The notes: generated by a model not told the origin, from the letters alone. Positions 11,401 through 21,655 are shown, counted from the first letter of the stretch. The stretch: 64,000 bases of DNA from Brucella oryzae (GCA_012103035.1 JAAVLL010000002.1:868001-932000); one strand, 5' to 3'. Translations and numbers: made by a program.

Positions 11401-12780
11401 TCAGGCAGCTGACGAGACGATACGGTTACGCCCACCTTTCTTCGCTTGATAAAGCGCAGCATCCGTTCGGGAGAAAAGCGCGTCGGCACTGTCTCCTACC
11501 AATCTCAGGCCAGCGACACCCATACTAATGGTTAGACTGACCCTATGCTTGCCGTTGGAGACAGCAAAGGGTGTGTCGAAACGGCGATGCGGATTCGCTC
11601 AGCAACAGCCTTCGCAGCTTCCACATCGCTATCCGGGAGCACTACGACGAATTCCTCTCCGCCATAACGGCACATGAGATCCATCCCTCGAATATTCTTG
11701 CGCAGACGCATCGCAAACTCACGAAGAACATCATCACCGGCATCGTGCCCATATTGGTCATTGATCTGTTTGAAGTGATCAAAGTCGAGCATGATAACGG
11801 ACAACGGTCTCTCGCGCCCCATGGCGCGTGTCAGCAGGACAGGCATATGCGTATCGAGATAGCGGCGGTTGTGCAGCCCCGTGAGACTGTCCGTCACCGC
11901 CATCGTGATCGTGCGGTTGAGGCTCTGCCGCAACAGATCATTGTAGCACTTCCGTTTGATCTGGGTTCGCAGGCGCGCGAACAGCTCAGTTTCTCAAGCG
12001 GGCGCATCAGATAGTCATTTACGCCAAGCTCCAGCGCGCGCACCACGATCGCTCCCTCATCTTCCCGTACAACAAGGATGATCGGTACCAGCCTTGTGCG
12101 CTCTATGGTCCGCAACTGCGAACAAAGACGAAGCGGATCATAATAAGTAAAATTGGTTGAAACGACGATACTGTCGTAATCCGTATCTATCGACCGGATC
12201 AAAGCCGTATTGGCATCGCTTGCCACGTCGACACGATAGGTCTCTCCAAGAATGAGACGAAGGCGTGCAGCCGCCAGTTCATCCTCATCCACGATGAGAA
12301 TTCGGGCGACCTCATCCTTGTCAGCATAGTTACCGCCCATTTTACTTGCCAGCAGCGTTTCCACCTCTGCATCGGCAACTGTGCCCGTTCGTTGGAAAAG
12401 CTCATCAGAGACCAGTTTCAGCCGCGCCAGGCTCTTCACACGCGACAATAGCTGAAGATCGCTGACAGGCTTCGACAAAAGTCGTCGGCACCCGCTTCAA
12501 GGCCGCGAATCTTGTCCTCGGCACTATCAAGCGACGTCACCATGACAACAGGAATATTGGACGTGCGCGGATCGTCTTTCAATCGACGACATACTTCAAA
12601 ACCGTCCATTTCCGGCATCAATACGTCGAGAGCACGACGTCGATTTGCCCACCCAGGCAAATCTCTATGGCATCCGGCCCGTTAAAACCGTAACAACTTC
12701 ATAATATTCAGAGAGCAGCCTTGCCTCGAGGAGCTTCACGTTGAATCCACATCGTCAACGACGAGAATTCGTGCTGTCAT
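11401..12780 (-). CDS. pleD: Response regulator diguanylate cyclase PleD
   Basis: Two receiver domains followed by a GGDEF domain that makes cyclic-di-GMP. The first receiver ([29 protein letters not shown]) holds the phosphorylatable Asp. The second is degenerate ([10 protein letters not shown]). The cyclase motif reads [20 protein letters not shown] being an active-site form. Shifts lie near 12740, 12690, 12650, 12470, 11970 and 11545. The rebuilt C-terminus is [11 protein letters not shown]. It lies downstream of divK on the same strand, the conserved alphaproteobacterial pair controlling polar development and cell cycle. Confidence 0.93.
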
Positions 12781-12803
12781 GATGCCCCTCGCCCTATTTT
12801 CCG

Positions 12804-13174
12804 CTAAGCGTCGCCCAGATAGGATTTAATTGTTTCTATGAAGCGCGGCACCGATATCGGCTTGGATATATAAGCTTCACAGCCTCCCTGCCGAATACGT
12901 TCCTCGTCCCCTTCATGGCAAATGCCGTTACAGCAATAACTGGAATATGCCGCAAGTCGTCGTCGTCCTTCAGCCATTTGGTAACTTCCAACCCCGACAC
13001 CTCAGGTAGCTGTATGTCCATAAGAATCAGGTCAGGCCGATGCTCGCGCGCGAGGTCCAGTGCCTCAAGCCCGTTTCTCGTCCTGATGGTCTCATATCCG
13101 CTAGCTTCGATGAGATCGCGAAACAACTTCATATTCAGTTCGTTGTCTTCGACAATCATTACGCTTTTCGGCAT
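12804..13174 (-). CDS. divK: Single-domain response regulator DivK
   Basis: CheY-like receiver without an output domain, about 123 residues. It shows [15 protein letters not shown] (acidic pocket), [16 protein letters not shown] (phosphorylated Asp), [11 protein letters not shown] (Thr switch) and a conserved Lys in the rebuilt C-terminus, which ends [12 protein letters not shown]. In Caulobacter and Brucella, DivK signals through the DivJ/PleC kinases to the CtrA pathway. Shifts near 12895 and about 12870 scramble the last 40 residues. pleD follows 23 bases downstream. Confidence 0.93.
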
Positions 13175-13367
13175 CGAAAATTCCTTGGTCTTATTCCCTG
13201 TAGCAATCCGGCATTCGCTCGATTTTCTTCTCTACCTGAAGGGTCCCACTTTTTAGACTGCGAATAGTCTAACCTCATTTCGTTGATGAAAGGCAAATAA
13301 TTCCATTGTTCCTCGACAAGTCGATCGTTACACATTCGGCGATGCAATGAAAAGGCGGAGACACCAC

Positions 13368-13654
13368 ATGAGAGCGCTAATGAGCCAAGCAGATGCAGAA
13401 GCAATCGCTATTGAGGCGTTGGCATGGCTGGCGCAGGACAAAGATCTGCTGCCTCGCTTTCTCTCACTCACAGGCATAGAGGCCACGTCAATCCGACAGG
13501 CCGCATTAGAACCCGGTTTTCTTGCCGGTGTGTTACAGTTTTTCTGGCACATGAGCCCACATTGCTGCGCTACTGTGAGGAGGCTGGTCGTGATCCAGCA
13601 ACAATCGAGAAAGCCCCGTCATATTTGCCTGGCGGGCTGCATCAGCATCTTTAA
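13368..13654 (+). CDS. DUF3572 family protein
   Basis: Small helical protein of about 95 residues that is conserved in Rhizobiales and usually found next to divK. It reads SQADAEAIAIEALAWLAQD, then FLSLTGIEATSIRQAA, then after one shift near 13545 LAHEPTLLRYCEEAGRDP, ending SYLPGGLHQHL. I chose the ATG at 13368 because GGAG precedes it by nine bases; 13347 and 13380 are alternatives. It is divergent from divK. The function is unknown. Confidence 0.75.
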
Positions 13655-13679
13655 TGAAAATCTCAATTTACAAATTAAA

Positions 13680-13696
13680 GCCCGGCAAAGCCGGGC
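13680..13696. terminator. Bidirectional rho-independent terminator
   Basis: The perfect hairpin GCCCGGCAAAGCCGGGC is flanked by AAA on the left and CTTTT on the right. It separates the convergent DUF3572 and Rnk-like genes. It shows what an uninterrupted terminator of this class looks like here. Confidence 0.85.
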
Positions 13697-13706
13697 CTTT
13701 TGGTAA

Positions 13707-14135
13707 TTATTCAGCAGCAGGATTTGCCGCAGAAACCTCGGCTTCATTCGAAACAGACAGAACGTTCAACTCATGCGGTTTACCGTCGCGCGCCGTCCAG
13801 GAGATCGACTGGCCGGGCGTAAGGCCAATCAGAGCGGTGCCGATAGGCGTGAGAATTGAGATTTTTCCTTGTGCAATATCTGCCTCGCCAGGGTACACCA
13901 GCGTCACCCGGCGTTCTTGCCCATCATTGGAACGAAACTCAACCGCAGACCCCATCTGAATCACGTTCTGCGGCAACCGCTTTGCAGGAACGACTTTCGC
14001 GCGGTCGAGTTCAACCATCAATTCCTCGGCGATCTCCTCGAGACGTTCCGAAACATTGGTGGCCAGCCCCATCAAGCGTTCATAGTCGATTTCGCTGACA
14101 ACAATATTGGGCTTCTTGCGATTTTTTCCGCTCAT
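13707..14135 (-). CDS. rnk: Nucleoside diphosphate kinase regulator Rnk / GreA-GreB C-terminal-like protein
   Basis: Intact, 142 residues. A short N-terminal helical region (ERLMGLATNVSERLEEIAEELMVELDRA) is followed by the FKBP-like GreA/GreB C-terminal fold: MGSAVEFRSNDGQERRVTLVYPGEADIAQGKISILTPIGTALIGLTPG. The full GreA coiled coil is missing, so Rnk-like is the better call. Such proteins bind RNA polymerase, but their role in alphaproteobacteria is poorly defined. Confidence 0.8.
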   Translation of the reverse strand: MSGKNRKKPNIVVSEIDYERLMGLATNVSERLEEIAEELMVELDRAKVVPAKRLPQNVIQMGSAVEFRSNDGQERRVTLVYPGEADIAQGKISILTPIGTALIGLTPGQSISWTARDGKPHELNVLSVSNEAEVSAANPAAE

Positions 14136-14446
14136 GGCGAGTGCTCACTGCTGTTAAAAGATAATAGTCTCCATGCTTTTGGGGCACGAAGCTGTTCAGA
14201 TTGATTTTGGTGAAAGCGCTTATTTGAAATCCGCTATTGAACAAGCGGCGTACCGTCCCCGAGTCCCCTGCGCTAGGCAGAACTCGAGGGTAGCTATCCC
14301 GTGATCGGATGGACCCGATGGAGTATGGATGCAAAACGGTTATTCATGATGCTAAACTTGGTGATATTCCCGCCAATGTCAAGTGTAAGACCAACTGATA
14401 TCGTATATTCATGTGGCACTCCGACCTTTCGATGCTATAAATCGAT
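14136..14446. other. Intergenic region without a supported gene
   Basis: Upstream of both rnk (minus) and dinB (plus), so it should hold the rnk promoter. Short open frames here resemble no family I know. The only clear signal is the SOS box just to its right. Confidence 0.5.
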
Positions 14447-14461
14447 GTTCCTTTTATGTTC
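14447..14461 (+). promoter_or_regulatory. LexA SOS box of dinB
   Basis: GTTC-CTTTTAT-GTTC matches exactly the alphaproteobacterial LexA consensus, GTTC-N7-GTTC. It ends 18 bases before the chosen dinB ATG. It also covers the alternative upstream ATG at 14456, which argues for translation from 14480. Confidence 0.85.
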
Positions 14462-14479
14462 ATCATACGGTTCATCCTC

Positions 14480-15813
14480 ATGGTTGACACAACTGCACCC
14501 AACAGGCCGGAAAAAGGCGTGTGCCGCGATTGCCTTTCGCCGCAGAAATCGGACACGGTCAGGCGATGTCATGCGTGTGGCAGTCCTCGACTTCTACGTC
14601 ATAAAGAACTTTATAGATTATCTCTGGCCCATATAGATTGCGACGCCTTTACGCTTCTGTCGAAAAGCGGGACAATCCAGAATTTCAAGACAAGCCGCTC
14701 ATCATCGGTGGTGGGAAACGCGGTGTTGTTTCAACTGCCTGCTACCTTGCTCGTATTCACGGCGTACGATCCGCCATGCCGATGTTCAAGGCGCTTGAAG
14801 CGTGTCCAAATGCTGTTGTAGTCAAGCCTAACATGGAGAAATACGTTCGCGTTGGTCGCGAAATACGGCAGATGATGCGCGATCTGACACCGTTGGTCGA
14901 ACCTCTGTCAATCGATGAAGCTTTTCTGGATCTGAGCGGTACAGAACGCTTGCATAAGGCGCCACCTGCCATCGTTCTTGCCCGCTTTGCCAAGCGAGTA
15001 GAAGACGAAGTTGGAATCTCGGCATCTATAGGGCTCTCCTATTGCAAGTTTCTCGCCAAGGTTGCATCAGATATAGAAAAGCCGCGCGGATTTTCCATCA
15101 TCGGCAAAGCAGAAGCACTGGCCTTTTGCGGGGCCGACCGGTCAGCACGATCTGGGGCGTCGGCAAAGCCTTTGCAGCCAAGCTGGAGAGCGACGGCATT
15201 CGTTTTATTGGCCGCTTGCAGGCGATGGAAGAAGGAGCGCTCATGAAGGCCTATGGCACTATGGGCCAGCGTCTTTATCGTTTGTCCCGGGGCCTGGACA
15301 GTCGCAGGGTCGAGCCAGACCATGGCATGAAAAGCGTTTCAGCAGAGACGACATTCAATAACGACCTGTCGGACGCAAACGATCTTGTTCCGATCCTTCG
15401 CGCGCTCGCCGAAAAGTCTCGCGACGACTTAAAGCAGGTAAATTAGCCGGGCGCACTGTGGTTCTGAAGCTAAAACCCACGATTTTAAATCACGGACGCG
15501 CAATCGACAGCTATCCGATCCGACCCAGCTTGCGGATAGAATATTCCGCCAAGGATTACAACTTCTTGAGAGGGAACTGGATGGAACACGGTTTCGACTG
15601 CTAGGAATTGGCGTTAGCGAACTGTCCTCAAGTGAATGCGCCGACCCGCCCGATCTTGTCGATACCCAAGCAACCAAACGTGCCGTGGCCGAAAATGCCG
15701 TAGACCGATTGAGAAACAAGTTTGGATTAAGTGCTGTCGAAACAGGCTACACTTTCTCGAGAGGCAATCTGGCTCACCCTCAAACGCCGTCTGATCGAGA
15801 TGAGCAGCCCTGA
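14480..15813 (+). CDS. dinB: DNA polymerase IV (Y family) with N-terminal zinc ribbon
   Basis: Error-prone translesion polymerase. Before the catalytic core there is a four-cysteine stretch (CRDC ... CHACG, residues about 15-40), a rhizobial DinB feature. The palm follows with LAHIDCDAF(Y)[29 protein letters not shown] and the catalytic [11 protein letters not shown]. Then come the thumb ([16 protein letters not shown]) and little finger ([17 protein letters not shown]). Single-base deletions lie near 14647 (T run), 15133, 15428 and 15472. The rebuilt C-terminus ends [13 protein letters not shown] LexA box directly upstream implies damage induction. Confidence 0.93.
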
Positions 15814-15944
15814 AACTAGAGGATGCGAATAAACCTCTGTAGAAATTTTCTACATTTGCCTCTAACGGCTTGACGAGGCCGATCTCTATCAATATTGGAA
15901 CGGACCAAGGTGCTGCTAACTGATTTGGCAACAGCTGTACGGAT

Positions 15945-16018
15945 GGCCTCGTGGCGGAGTGGTTACGCAGAGGACTGCAAATCCTTGCACCCCGGTTCGA
16001 TTCCGGGCGAGGCCTCCA
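15945..16018 (+). tRNA. tRNA-Cys (GCA)
   Basis: Cloverleaf with acceptor stem GGCCTCG/CGAGGCC, anticodon loop CTGCAAA (anticodon GCA), T arm GGTTCGATTCC, discriminator U and encoded CCA. U73 is the expected identity base for cysteine tRNA. Confidence 0.97.
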
Positions 16019-16376
16019 ACATTTATCCTAATATATTCAATGAGTTATGCGGCTTAGCGCCAGTATTGGATCCGCTAGCCTTGCCGCATCATGCTGCAAA
16101 TTAATTCCCATAAATTACAAAGGGTTACAAAAAGTCTGGCAAATCCGTGCGACATGCTTGACTCTGTTTGTCTTGCGAACAAAATGAGAACATCGGAAGG
16201 CGGATCAATGACATCACAGACATGCTTGGTGGCGTGTATCGAAACGTCCCGGCAGGAGTCTTCTGTACGTACTTCAAGGTAAGACCCATGTGTACCTTCC
16301 CGTGTACCGCGTTATGTACTGGAAGGAAACCCTAGGCATTGAAAACATTGAGAAATAAGCACTTTCCGAATGGAAG
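16019..16376. other. Intergenic region between convergent tRNA genes
   Basis: About 360 bases with no recognisable gene. Short frames are open (for example from ATG 16207) but resemble nothing known. Several TGTAC/TGTACC motifs occur at 16263-16320. No integrase or clear tRNA 3' duplication is visible. Confidence 0.4.
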
Positions 16377-16451
16377 TGGCTCCCCGGGCCGGATTCGAAC
16401 CAGCGACCAACCGGTTAACAGCCGGTTGCTCTACCGCTGAGCTACCGGGGA
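16377..16451 (-). tRNA. tRNA-Asn (GTT)
   Basis: On the minus strand, acceptor TCCCCGG pairs with CCGGGGA. The D arm is AGCTCAGCGGTAGAGC, the anticodon loop CTGTTAA (anticodon GTT), the T arm GGTTCGAATCC, the discriminator G and CCA is encoded. Confidence 0.97.
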
Positions 16452-16620
16452 ACAGGTGCTCGCTGCGTCAGCGAGGTGGCGTATAGCAAAAGGATTTCAG
16501 GTTTGCAAAGGGCTAAATCCATTTTTTCATCTTTTGCATTATGCCCTGGAAACCCTATATTCCATAGGACGTTTTCCTCCTGTGAATTGTAACACATCAG
16601 CCTAAGAGATACGCCTGTGA

Positions 16621-16888
16621 GTGATCAATACGCCGAAACGCCTCGAAAAAGCCATTGTGATTCTCGGTAGGCGAATCCCTATGCCGCAATCAGTCGTGAT
16701 GCGCCGCATGCTTGGTGGTTCGCTCGTTGTCGGCGGTTCGCTCGGCTTTCTCCCGATTCTAGGTTTTGGATGCTGCCACTTGATTCATCGTCCTTTCTCA
16801 TGATTCTCATCGCGTCCGTCGCTGGCGTCGTAAAAGCGAAATTCACATTTGGCGCAAATGGTTCAAACGGAAATCAACGGACACTTAA
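16621..16888 (+). CDS. Small conserved membrane protein
   Basis: About 90 residues when two single-base gaps near 16769 and 16783 are repaired. It reads MRRMLGGSLVVGGSLGFLPILGFGMLPLGLIVLS, then a basic tail rich in Arg, Trp and Lys (RVRRWRRKSEIHIWRKWFKRKSTDT, in the repaired frame). One hydrophobic hairpin plus a positively charged cytoplasmic tail resembles small inner-membrane proteins common in Rhizobiales. The GTG start at 16621 is tentative. The function is unknown. Confidence 0.6.
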
Positions 16889-17009
16889 GCGGTTACCGAG
16901 TTCCTTAAACAACCCCATGTCGCCACGACAGCAATCAACAACCCTTGGAGCATCCGCCTCATAGCAGAACGACGCCCCAACCATTGACATTGAGGAAGCC
17001 CTTAAAGCT

Positions 17010-17885
17010 CTATTTACGCAGCTCGCCAGGTGTCATCTGGCGGTGTTTTCGTAGAGCGGTTGTTAAATGGCTCTGGCTTGAAAAGTTCAACAGACGCGCA
17101 ATCTCGCTTATTGGCATGGAAGTCTCTTTGAGACACCGCTGAGCCTCATCAAGCCTCAGTCCCAGCAGATACTGATGAGGTGTCTGTCCAAAACTGGCTC
17201 GAAAACAAGTTGAGAAATGTCCTGCTGATATTCCTAAAAATGATGCCATATCAGGAACCGAGAGAGACTTACGAAAATTCTGGTTGAGATATATTTCGAT
17301 CTGCTGGCACGCCAGCTTGCTTAACCCAGCTTTATTCTCGATTAAAACGTGATCGCTCAGCACGCTACGCGCTATCGTGTGCATGAGAACCAAGCTGAGA
17401 GCATTCAGATAGGATTTGTTGTACCCGTCCCGCTGGAAAACTTCGTCCCAAATCATATGGGATATTGGTAAACACTCTTTGCATGACGATCTTAAAACGC
17501 TCCTATTCTCCTCAACTCTTCTGAAGATTGAACTTTCAAGAAGTACGTCCTGCAAAACGCGCCCATCAAGGTGCCCGATTATTATTTCCACTGACGCGGA
17601 CCAGTTGATTGATAAATCCGTCGAAGCTGGAATGATGAAAACGGTTCCGGCTGAACAGCTGGGTGCCTCATCCCATGGCGCAGAAGAATACCACCTTAGA
17701 TTGCGAACCTGCTGTCGCAAGATGATAAACATCGTCTCATTTCCACGATAAGTCGTCAGTCCAAGTTGGGTAACACTACATCTCAAACCACTCCTCGTCA
17801 CGCTCACCTGCGCGCCCATATCGGCCCTCCTCTCAAATTCTTGGTTGGCTGAAATAATCGGGCGAAAATCAATCTCTAAGCTCAT
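17010..17885 (-). CDS. AraC family transcriptional regulator
   Basis: Intact. The N-terminal sensor region matches no named ligand domain. Two C-terminal helix-turn-helix motifs are clear: LSVPDMASFLGISAGHFSTCFRASFGQTPHQYLLGLRLDEAQR and PISEIARLLNFSSQSHLTTALRKHRQMTPGELR. I start at ATG 17885, preceded by TTGAGGTGATA, rather than the longer frame at 17969. It is divergent from sitABCD across 275 bases of AT-rich DNA; a regulatory link to it is possible but not shown. Confidence 0.88.
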   Translation of the reverse strand: MSLEIDFRPIISANQEFERRADMGAQVSVTRSGLRCSVTQLGLTTYRGNETMFIILRQQVRNLRWYSSAPWDEAPSCSAGTVFIIPASTDLSINWSASVEIIIGHLDGRVLQDVLLESSIFRRVEENRSVLRSSCKECLPISHMIWDEVFQRDGYNKSYLNALSLVLMHTIARSVLSDHVLIENKAGLSKLACQQIEIYLNQNFRKSLSVPDMASFLGISAGHFSTCFRASFGQTPHQYLLGLRLDEAQRCLKETSMPISEIARLLNFSSQSHLTTALRKHRQMTPGELRK

Positions 17886-18130
17886 TATCACCTCAATAAA
17901 ACCACTCGAAAACAGAAAATACAAAGTTGCAGCCCATCTAAAATTTTTGCGATCCCCTTGGCCATTCACTTATTTAGAAACAACACAAATCAAGATTTAG
18001 CACCGCCATCATAATACAATTTAAGGGTGTATTCTTGTTTTGCAATCAGAATCTTGAGCCGCAAGATAATTCCCCTTATGCAAATGAATTCCAATCGCAC
18101 TTGCTCTTAAACGATCAATCAGTTATGCGA

Positions 18131-18147
18131 TTGCAAATTATTTGCAA
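18131..18147. promoter_or_regulatory. Mur/Fur-type operator before sitA
   Basis: TTGCAAAT-T-ATTTGCAA is a perfect palindrome with eight-base arms. It ends 13 bases before the sitA ATG. It resembles manganese-responsive Mur (Fur-family) sites upstream of sitA/mntH in Rhizobiales. Its position would block translation initiation or promoter escape. Confidence 0.7.
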
Positions 18148-18160
18148 CAAGGATTAGGGT

Positions 18161-19059
18161 ATGCAGCATTCTGTTTTGCGATCAATAACTCTGGGTCTCG
18201 TGACTGGAACTTTCCTTTGGACAGGCGTCAGCGCCGCATTCGCGGAGAAATTCAAGGTAGTCACAACGTTTACCGTTATCGCAGATATTGCGAAGAATGT
18301 TGCTGGTGATGCCGCAACGGTTGAGTCCATCACGAAGCCAGGCGCTGAGATTCACAATTACCAGCCGACTCCTGGAGACCTGATCAAAGCGCAAGGTGCC
18401 AAGCTGGTTCTCTGGAACGGCCTTGGTCTGGAACTATGGTTCGAAAAATTCTTTTCACGCCTAAAAGATGTTCCGAGTGCAGTGGTCTCTAACGGCGTTG
18501 AGCCAATCGACATCAGCGAAGGGCCTTATAGCGGCAAGCCCAATCCGCACGCATGGATGTCGCCCAATGCGGCCTTGATCTATGTCAACAATATCCGTGA
18601 TGCCTTTGTTAAAACGACCCTGCAAACGCTGATAACTACACGGCAAATGCCGAAGCTTATAAGGCGAAGATTAAGGCCACGATCGATCCTATTCGATCCG
18701 AACTGGCGGCTATTCCGGAAAATAAGCGCTGGCTTGTTTCCAGTGAAGGCGCATTCTCCTATCTCGCGCGGGATTTCGGTTTGAAGGAGCTTTATCTCTG
18801 GCCAATCAATGCCGACCAGCAGGGCACCCTCAGCAGGTGCGAAAGGTGATCGATGCAGTACGTGAAAACAGCATTATGGCAGTCTTCTCGGAGAGCACCG
18901 TCTCCCCGCTCCCGCCGAGCAAGTCGCCCGCGAAACCGGCGCAAAATATGCGGGCGTTCTCTATGTCGATTCCTTTCAGAACCAGACGGGCCCGTGCCGA
19001 CCTATATCGATCTCTTAAAGGTCACCTCGGATACGATTGCGGAAGGCCTCAAGCAATGA
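18161..19059 (+). CDS. sitA: Manganese/iron-binding periplasmic protein SitA (frameshifted)
   Basis: Cluster A-I (ZnuA/PsaA type) metal receptor. A signal peptide ends SAAFAEKF. The four expected ligands are visible: His in [13 protein letters not shown], His in [10 protein letters not shown], Glu in [15 protein letters not shown] and Asp in LYVDSF. The Glu/Asp pair, with no His-rich loop, favours Mn(II)/Fe(II) over zinc. Breaks lie near 18615, 18828, 18905 and 18985. The C-terminus reads [16 protein letters not shown]. It overlaps sitB by four bases. Confidence 0.92.
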
Positions 19060-19970
19060 ATGCCCCCATAGACCTTCATGGAAATACCTTCACCACGCTG
19101 GATAAAACCGCAGTCGACGGTATCAATGTGAGGGAGGCGACCGTCACATACCGCAACGGTCATATGGCACTGCACAATGCAAGTTTCACAATTCCAACCG
19201 GAACGATTACAGCACTCGTTGGCATCAACGGATCCGGCAAGTCGACCCTGTTCAAGGCGATCATGGGATTTGTGAAACTCGCAAAGGGTGAAATATCCAT
19301 TCTCGGAATGCCGGTAGGAACTGCGCTCAAGAAGAACCTTGTGGCTTATGTCCCACAAAGTGAGGACGTCGACTGGAACTTCCCGGTTCTCGTCGAAGAT
19401 GTCGTCATGATGGGCCGCTACGGCCATATGGGCATTATGCGTATTCCGCGGCGCGCCGATAAGGAAGCCGTAGACAAAGCGCTCGCCCGTGTGAATATGC
19501 TCGAGTTTCGCCATCGCCAGATCGGTGAGCTTTCGGGTGGACAAAGAAACGGGTATTCCTTGCGCGAGCGCTCGCGCAAGACGGTCGCGTCATTCTTCTG
19601 GACGAACCCTTCACCGGTGTAGATGTGAAGACCGAAGAAGCGATCATCACCCTCCTTCGCAGTTTGCGAGATGAGGGGCGCGTGATGCTGGTTTCGACCC
19701 ACAATCTCGGCAGTGTTCCTGAATTCTGCGACCGAACAGTGTTGTTGAAACGCACGGTTCTTGACTATGGACTGACCCCGAAGTGTTCACGCAGGCAAAT
19801 CTCGAAAAACTTTCGGCGGCGTGCTGCGTCATCTCGTGCTCGGGGAGACTGACTGTTCAGGTCGAGCTGCAGTCAGCGTTATAACCGACGACGAACGCCC
19901 GTTTGTTGTTTATGAAAACGAGGACCCTGCCCCCGCAAACGGAGCCAGGAACAATGACCTTACTGCTTGA
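19056..19970 (+). CDS. sitB: Manganese/iron ABC transporter ATPase SitB (frameshifted)
   Basis: ATP-binding subunit: Walker [11 protein letters not shown]-loop [11 protein letters not shown], signature LSGGQ near 19535, Walker B VILLDEP and switch His in VSTHN. Shifts lie near 19548 (A run in AGAAACGG), 19615 and 19775. The protein has a longer C-terminal tail than Escherichia homologues, ending GARNNDLTA. The start ATG overlaps the sitA stop and the stop overlaps sitC by 17 bases, so all four sit genes form one tightly coupled operon. Confidence 0.92.
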
Positions 19971-20822
19971 GCCATTCAGTTACAGCTACATGCTGAACGC
20001 GATGTGGGTTTCGGCATTAGTTGGCGGTGTCTGCGCCTTTCTTTCCGCTTATCTCATGCTGAAAGGTTGGTCGCTCATCGGCGACGCGCTTTCACATTCC
20101 ATCGTTCCTGGTGTCGCGGGCGCTTATATGCTCGGCTTGCCTTTTCCATCGGTGCGTTCTTTTCAGGCGGCCTGGCCGCAGCGGCCATGCTTTTTCTCAA
20201 CCAGCGCACAAAGCTGAAGGAAGATGCAATCATCGGCCTGATTTTCTCGTCGTTCTTTGGGCTTGGCCTCTTCATGATCTCACTGAAGCCGACGGCTGTC
20301 AGCATTCAAACCATCGTTCTTGGTAATATTCTCGCCATCACGCCGGAGGACACACTACAGCTGGCAATTATCGGCTTCGTGTCGCTGTCGCTGCTTCTTT
20401 TGAAGTGGAAAGACCTGATGGTGGTGTTTTTCGATGAGAACCATGCGCGTTCGATTGGTCTCAAGCCCAATCTGTTAAAAATCATGTTCTTCACATTGCT
20501 GTCGGCATCGACTGTCGCTGCCATGCAGACGGTCGGAGCCTTTCTCGTCATCTGCATGGTCGTAACGCCCGGTGCAACCGCATATCTGCTGACGGATCGG
20601 TTTTCGCGACTGCTCTGGATTGCTGTCACGATCGGCTCCATCACAAGCTTCATTGGAGCCTATGTGAGCTATTTTCTGGACGGTGCGACCGGCGGCATCA
20701 TCGTGGTTCTCCAGACGCTGGTTTTCCTCAGTGTATTCTTAGCTGCTCCAAAACACGGACTGCTGGCTGCACGCCGTAAGGCAGCAGTCGCTCTTAGGAG
20801 GTTCAGCAATGACCATTCTTGA
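19954..20822 (+). CDS. sitC: Manganese/iron ABC transporter permease SitC (frameshifted)
   Basis: ABC-3 family integral membrane subunit, about 289 residues with 7-9 helices. Typical motifs are LMLKGWSLIGDALSHSIVPGVAGAYMLG, DAIIGLIFSSFFGLGLFMIS, SIGLKPNLLKIMFF and VGAFLVICMVVTPGATAYLLTDR. One shift lies near 20150 (SIGAFFSGG is readable in the next frame). It overlaps sitD by 14 bases. It is expected to form a heterodimer with SitD. Confidence 0.93.
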
Positions 20823-21655
20823 AATGTTGACTTCCCTTTTCAGTTCGAGTTCATGCGCTATGCACTGGCCATTTCCGTACTCATCGCGATCCCGACAGCA
20901 CTGTTGTCATGCTTTCTTGTCCTCAAGGGCTGGTCATTGATGGGCGACGCGATCAGCCATGCCGTTCTCCCAGGAGTAGTTGTCGCCTACATCATCGGAA
21001 TACCGTTCGGCATCGGAGCATTTGTGGCAGGCATGGCCTGTGCTCTTGCAACCGGCTACCTCACCGAAAACAGCCGTATCAAGCAGGATACGGTGATGGG
21101 CATAGTATTCTCCGGCATGTTCGGCCTCGGTCTGGTTCTTTATGTTGCGATCCGCTCGACAGTACATCTCGATCATATCCTGTTCGGCGACATGCTCGGT
21201 ATAACATTGTCCGATCTGATCGAAACGGCCATTATCGCCACACTGACCGCCGGCATTCTTGTCGTCAAATGGCGCGACTTCCTGCTGCACGCTTTCGATC
21301 CGGCACAAGCCAGAGCGGTCGGCCTACCGGTCCGTCTTCTGCATTACGGTTTGCTTTGTCTGATTTCGCTGACGATTGTCGGCGTTCTGAAAGCCGTAGG
21401 TATCATCTTGGCCATCGCCATGTTGATTGCGCCAGGTGCAATTGCATTTCTGCTCACGCGTAAGTTTGGCACCATGATGCTGCTTGCCGTGACAATTGCA
21501 GTCAGCGCATCTTTCTTTGGTGTCTACCTGTCTTTTTCATCGACAGCGCACCCGCTCCAACAATCGTTCTGCTGATGACTGTTATGTTCTTCGCCGCGTT
21601 CATCTACTCTTCCCGGCAAAATGCCAAATTCGAAGAGCGCGCAGAAGAAGTTTGA
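20809..21655 (+). CDS. sitD: Manganese/iron ABC transporter permease SitD (frameshifted)
   Basis: Second ABC-3 permease, a paralogue of SitC. It shows LVLKGWSLMGDAISHAVLPGVVVAYIIG, DTVMGIVFSGMFGLGLVLYV, AVGLPVRLLHYGL and GIILAIAMLIAPGAIAFLLTRK. The start MTILEML is joined to the main frame by a missing base near 20835. A second break lies near 21538. The C-terminus is AKFEERAEEV. A strong hairpin terminator follows at 21713-21744, ending the operon. Confidence 0.92.

Noticed and set aside
11283..11528. Short open frames through the repeat element and beyond
   Set aside because: They cross the hairpins and the pleD gene in antisense, differ between the two copies and show no protein-like composition.
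16019..16376. Possible integrated-element remnant between the two tRNA genes (TGTACC motifs, open short frames)
   Set aside because: No integrase similarity and no duplicated tRNA 3' end can be seen; the motifs are too short to support an attachment site.
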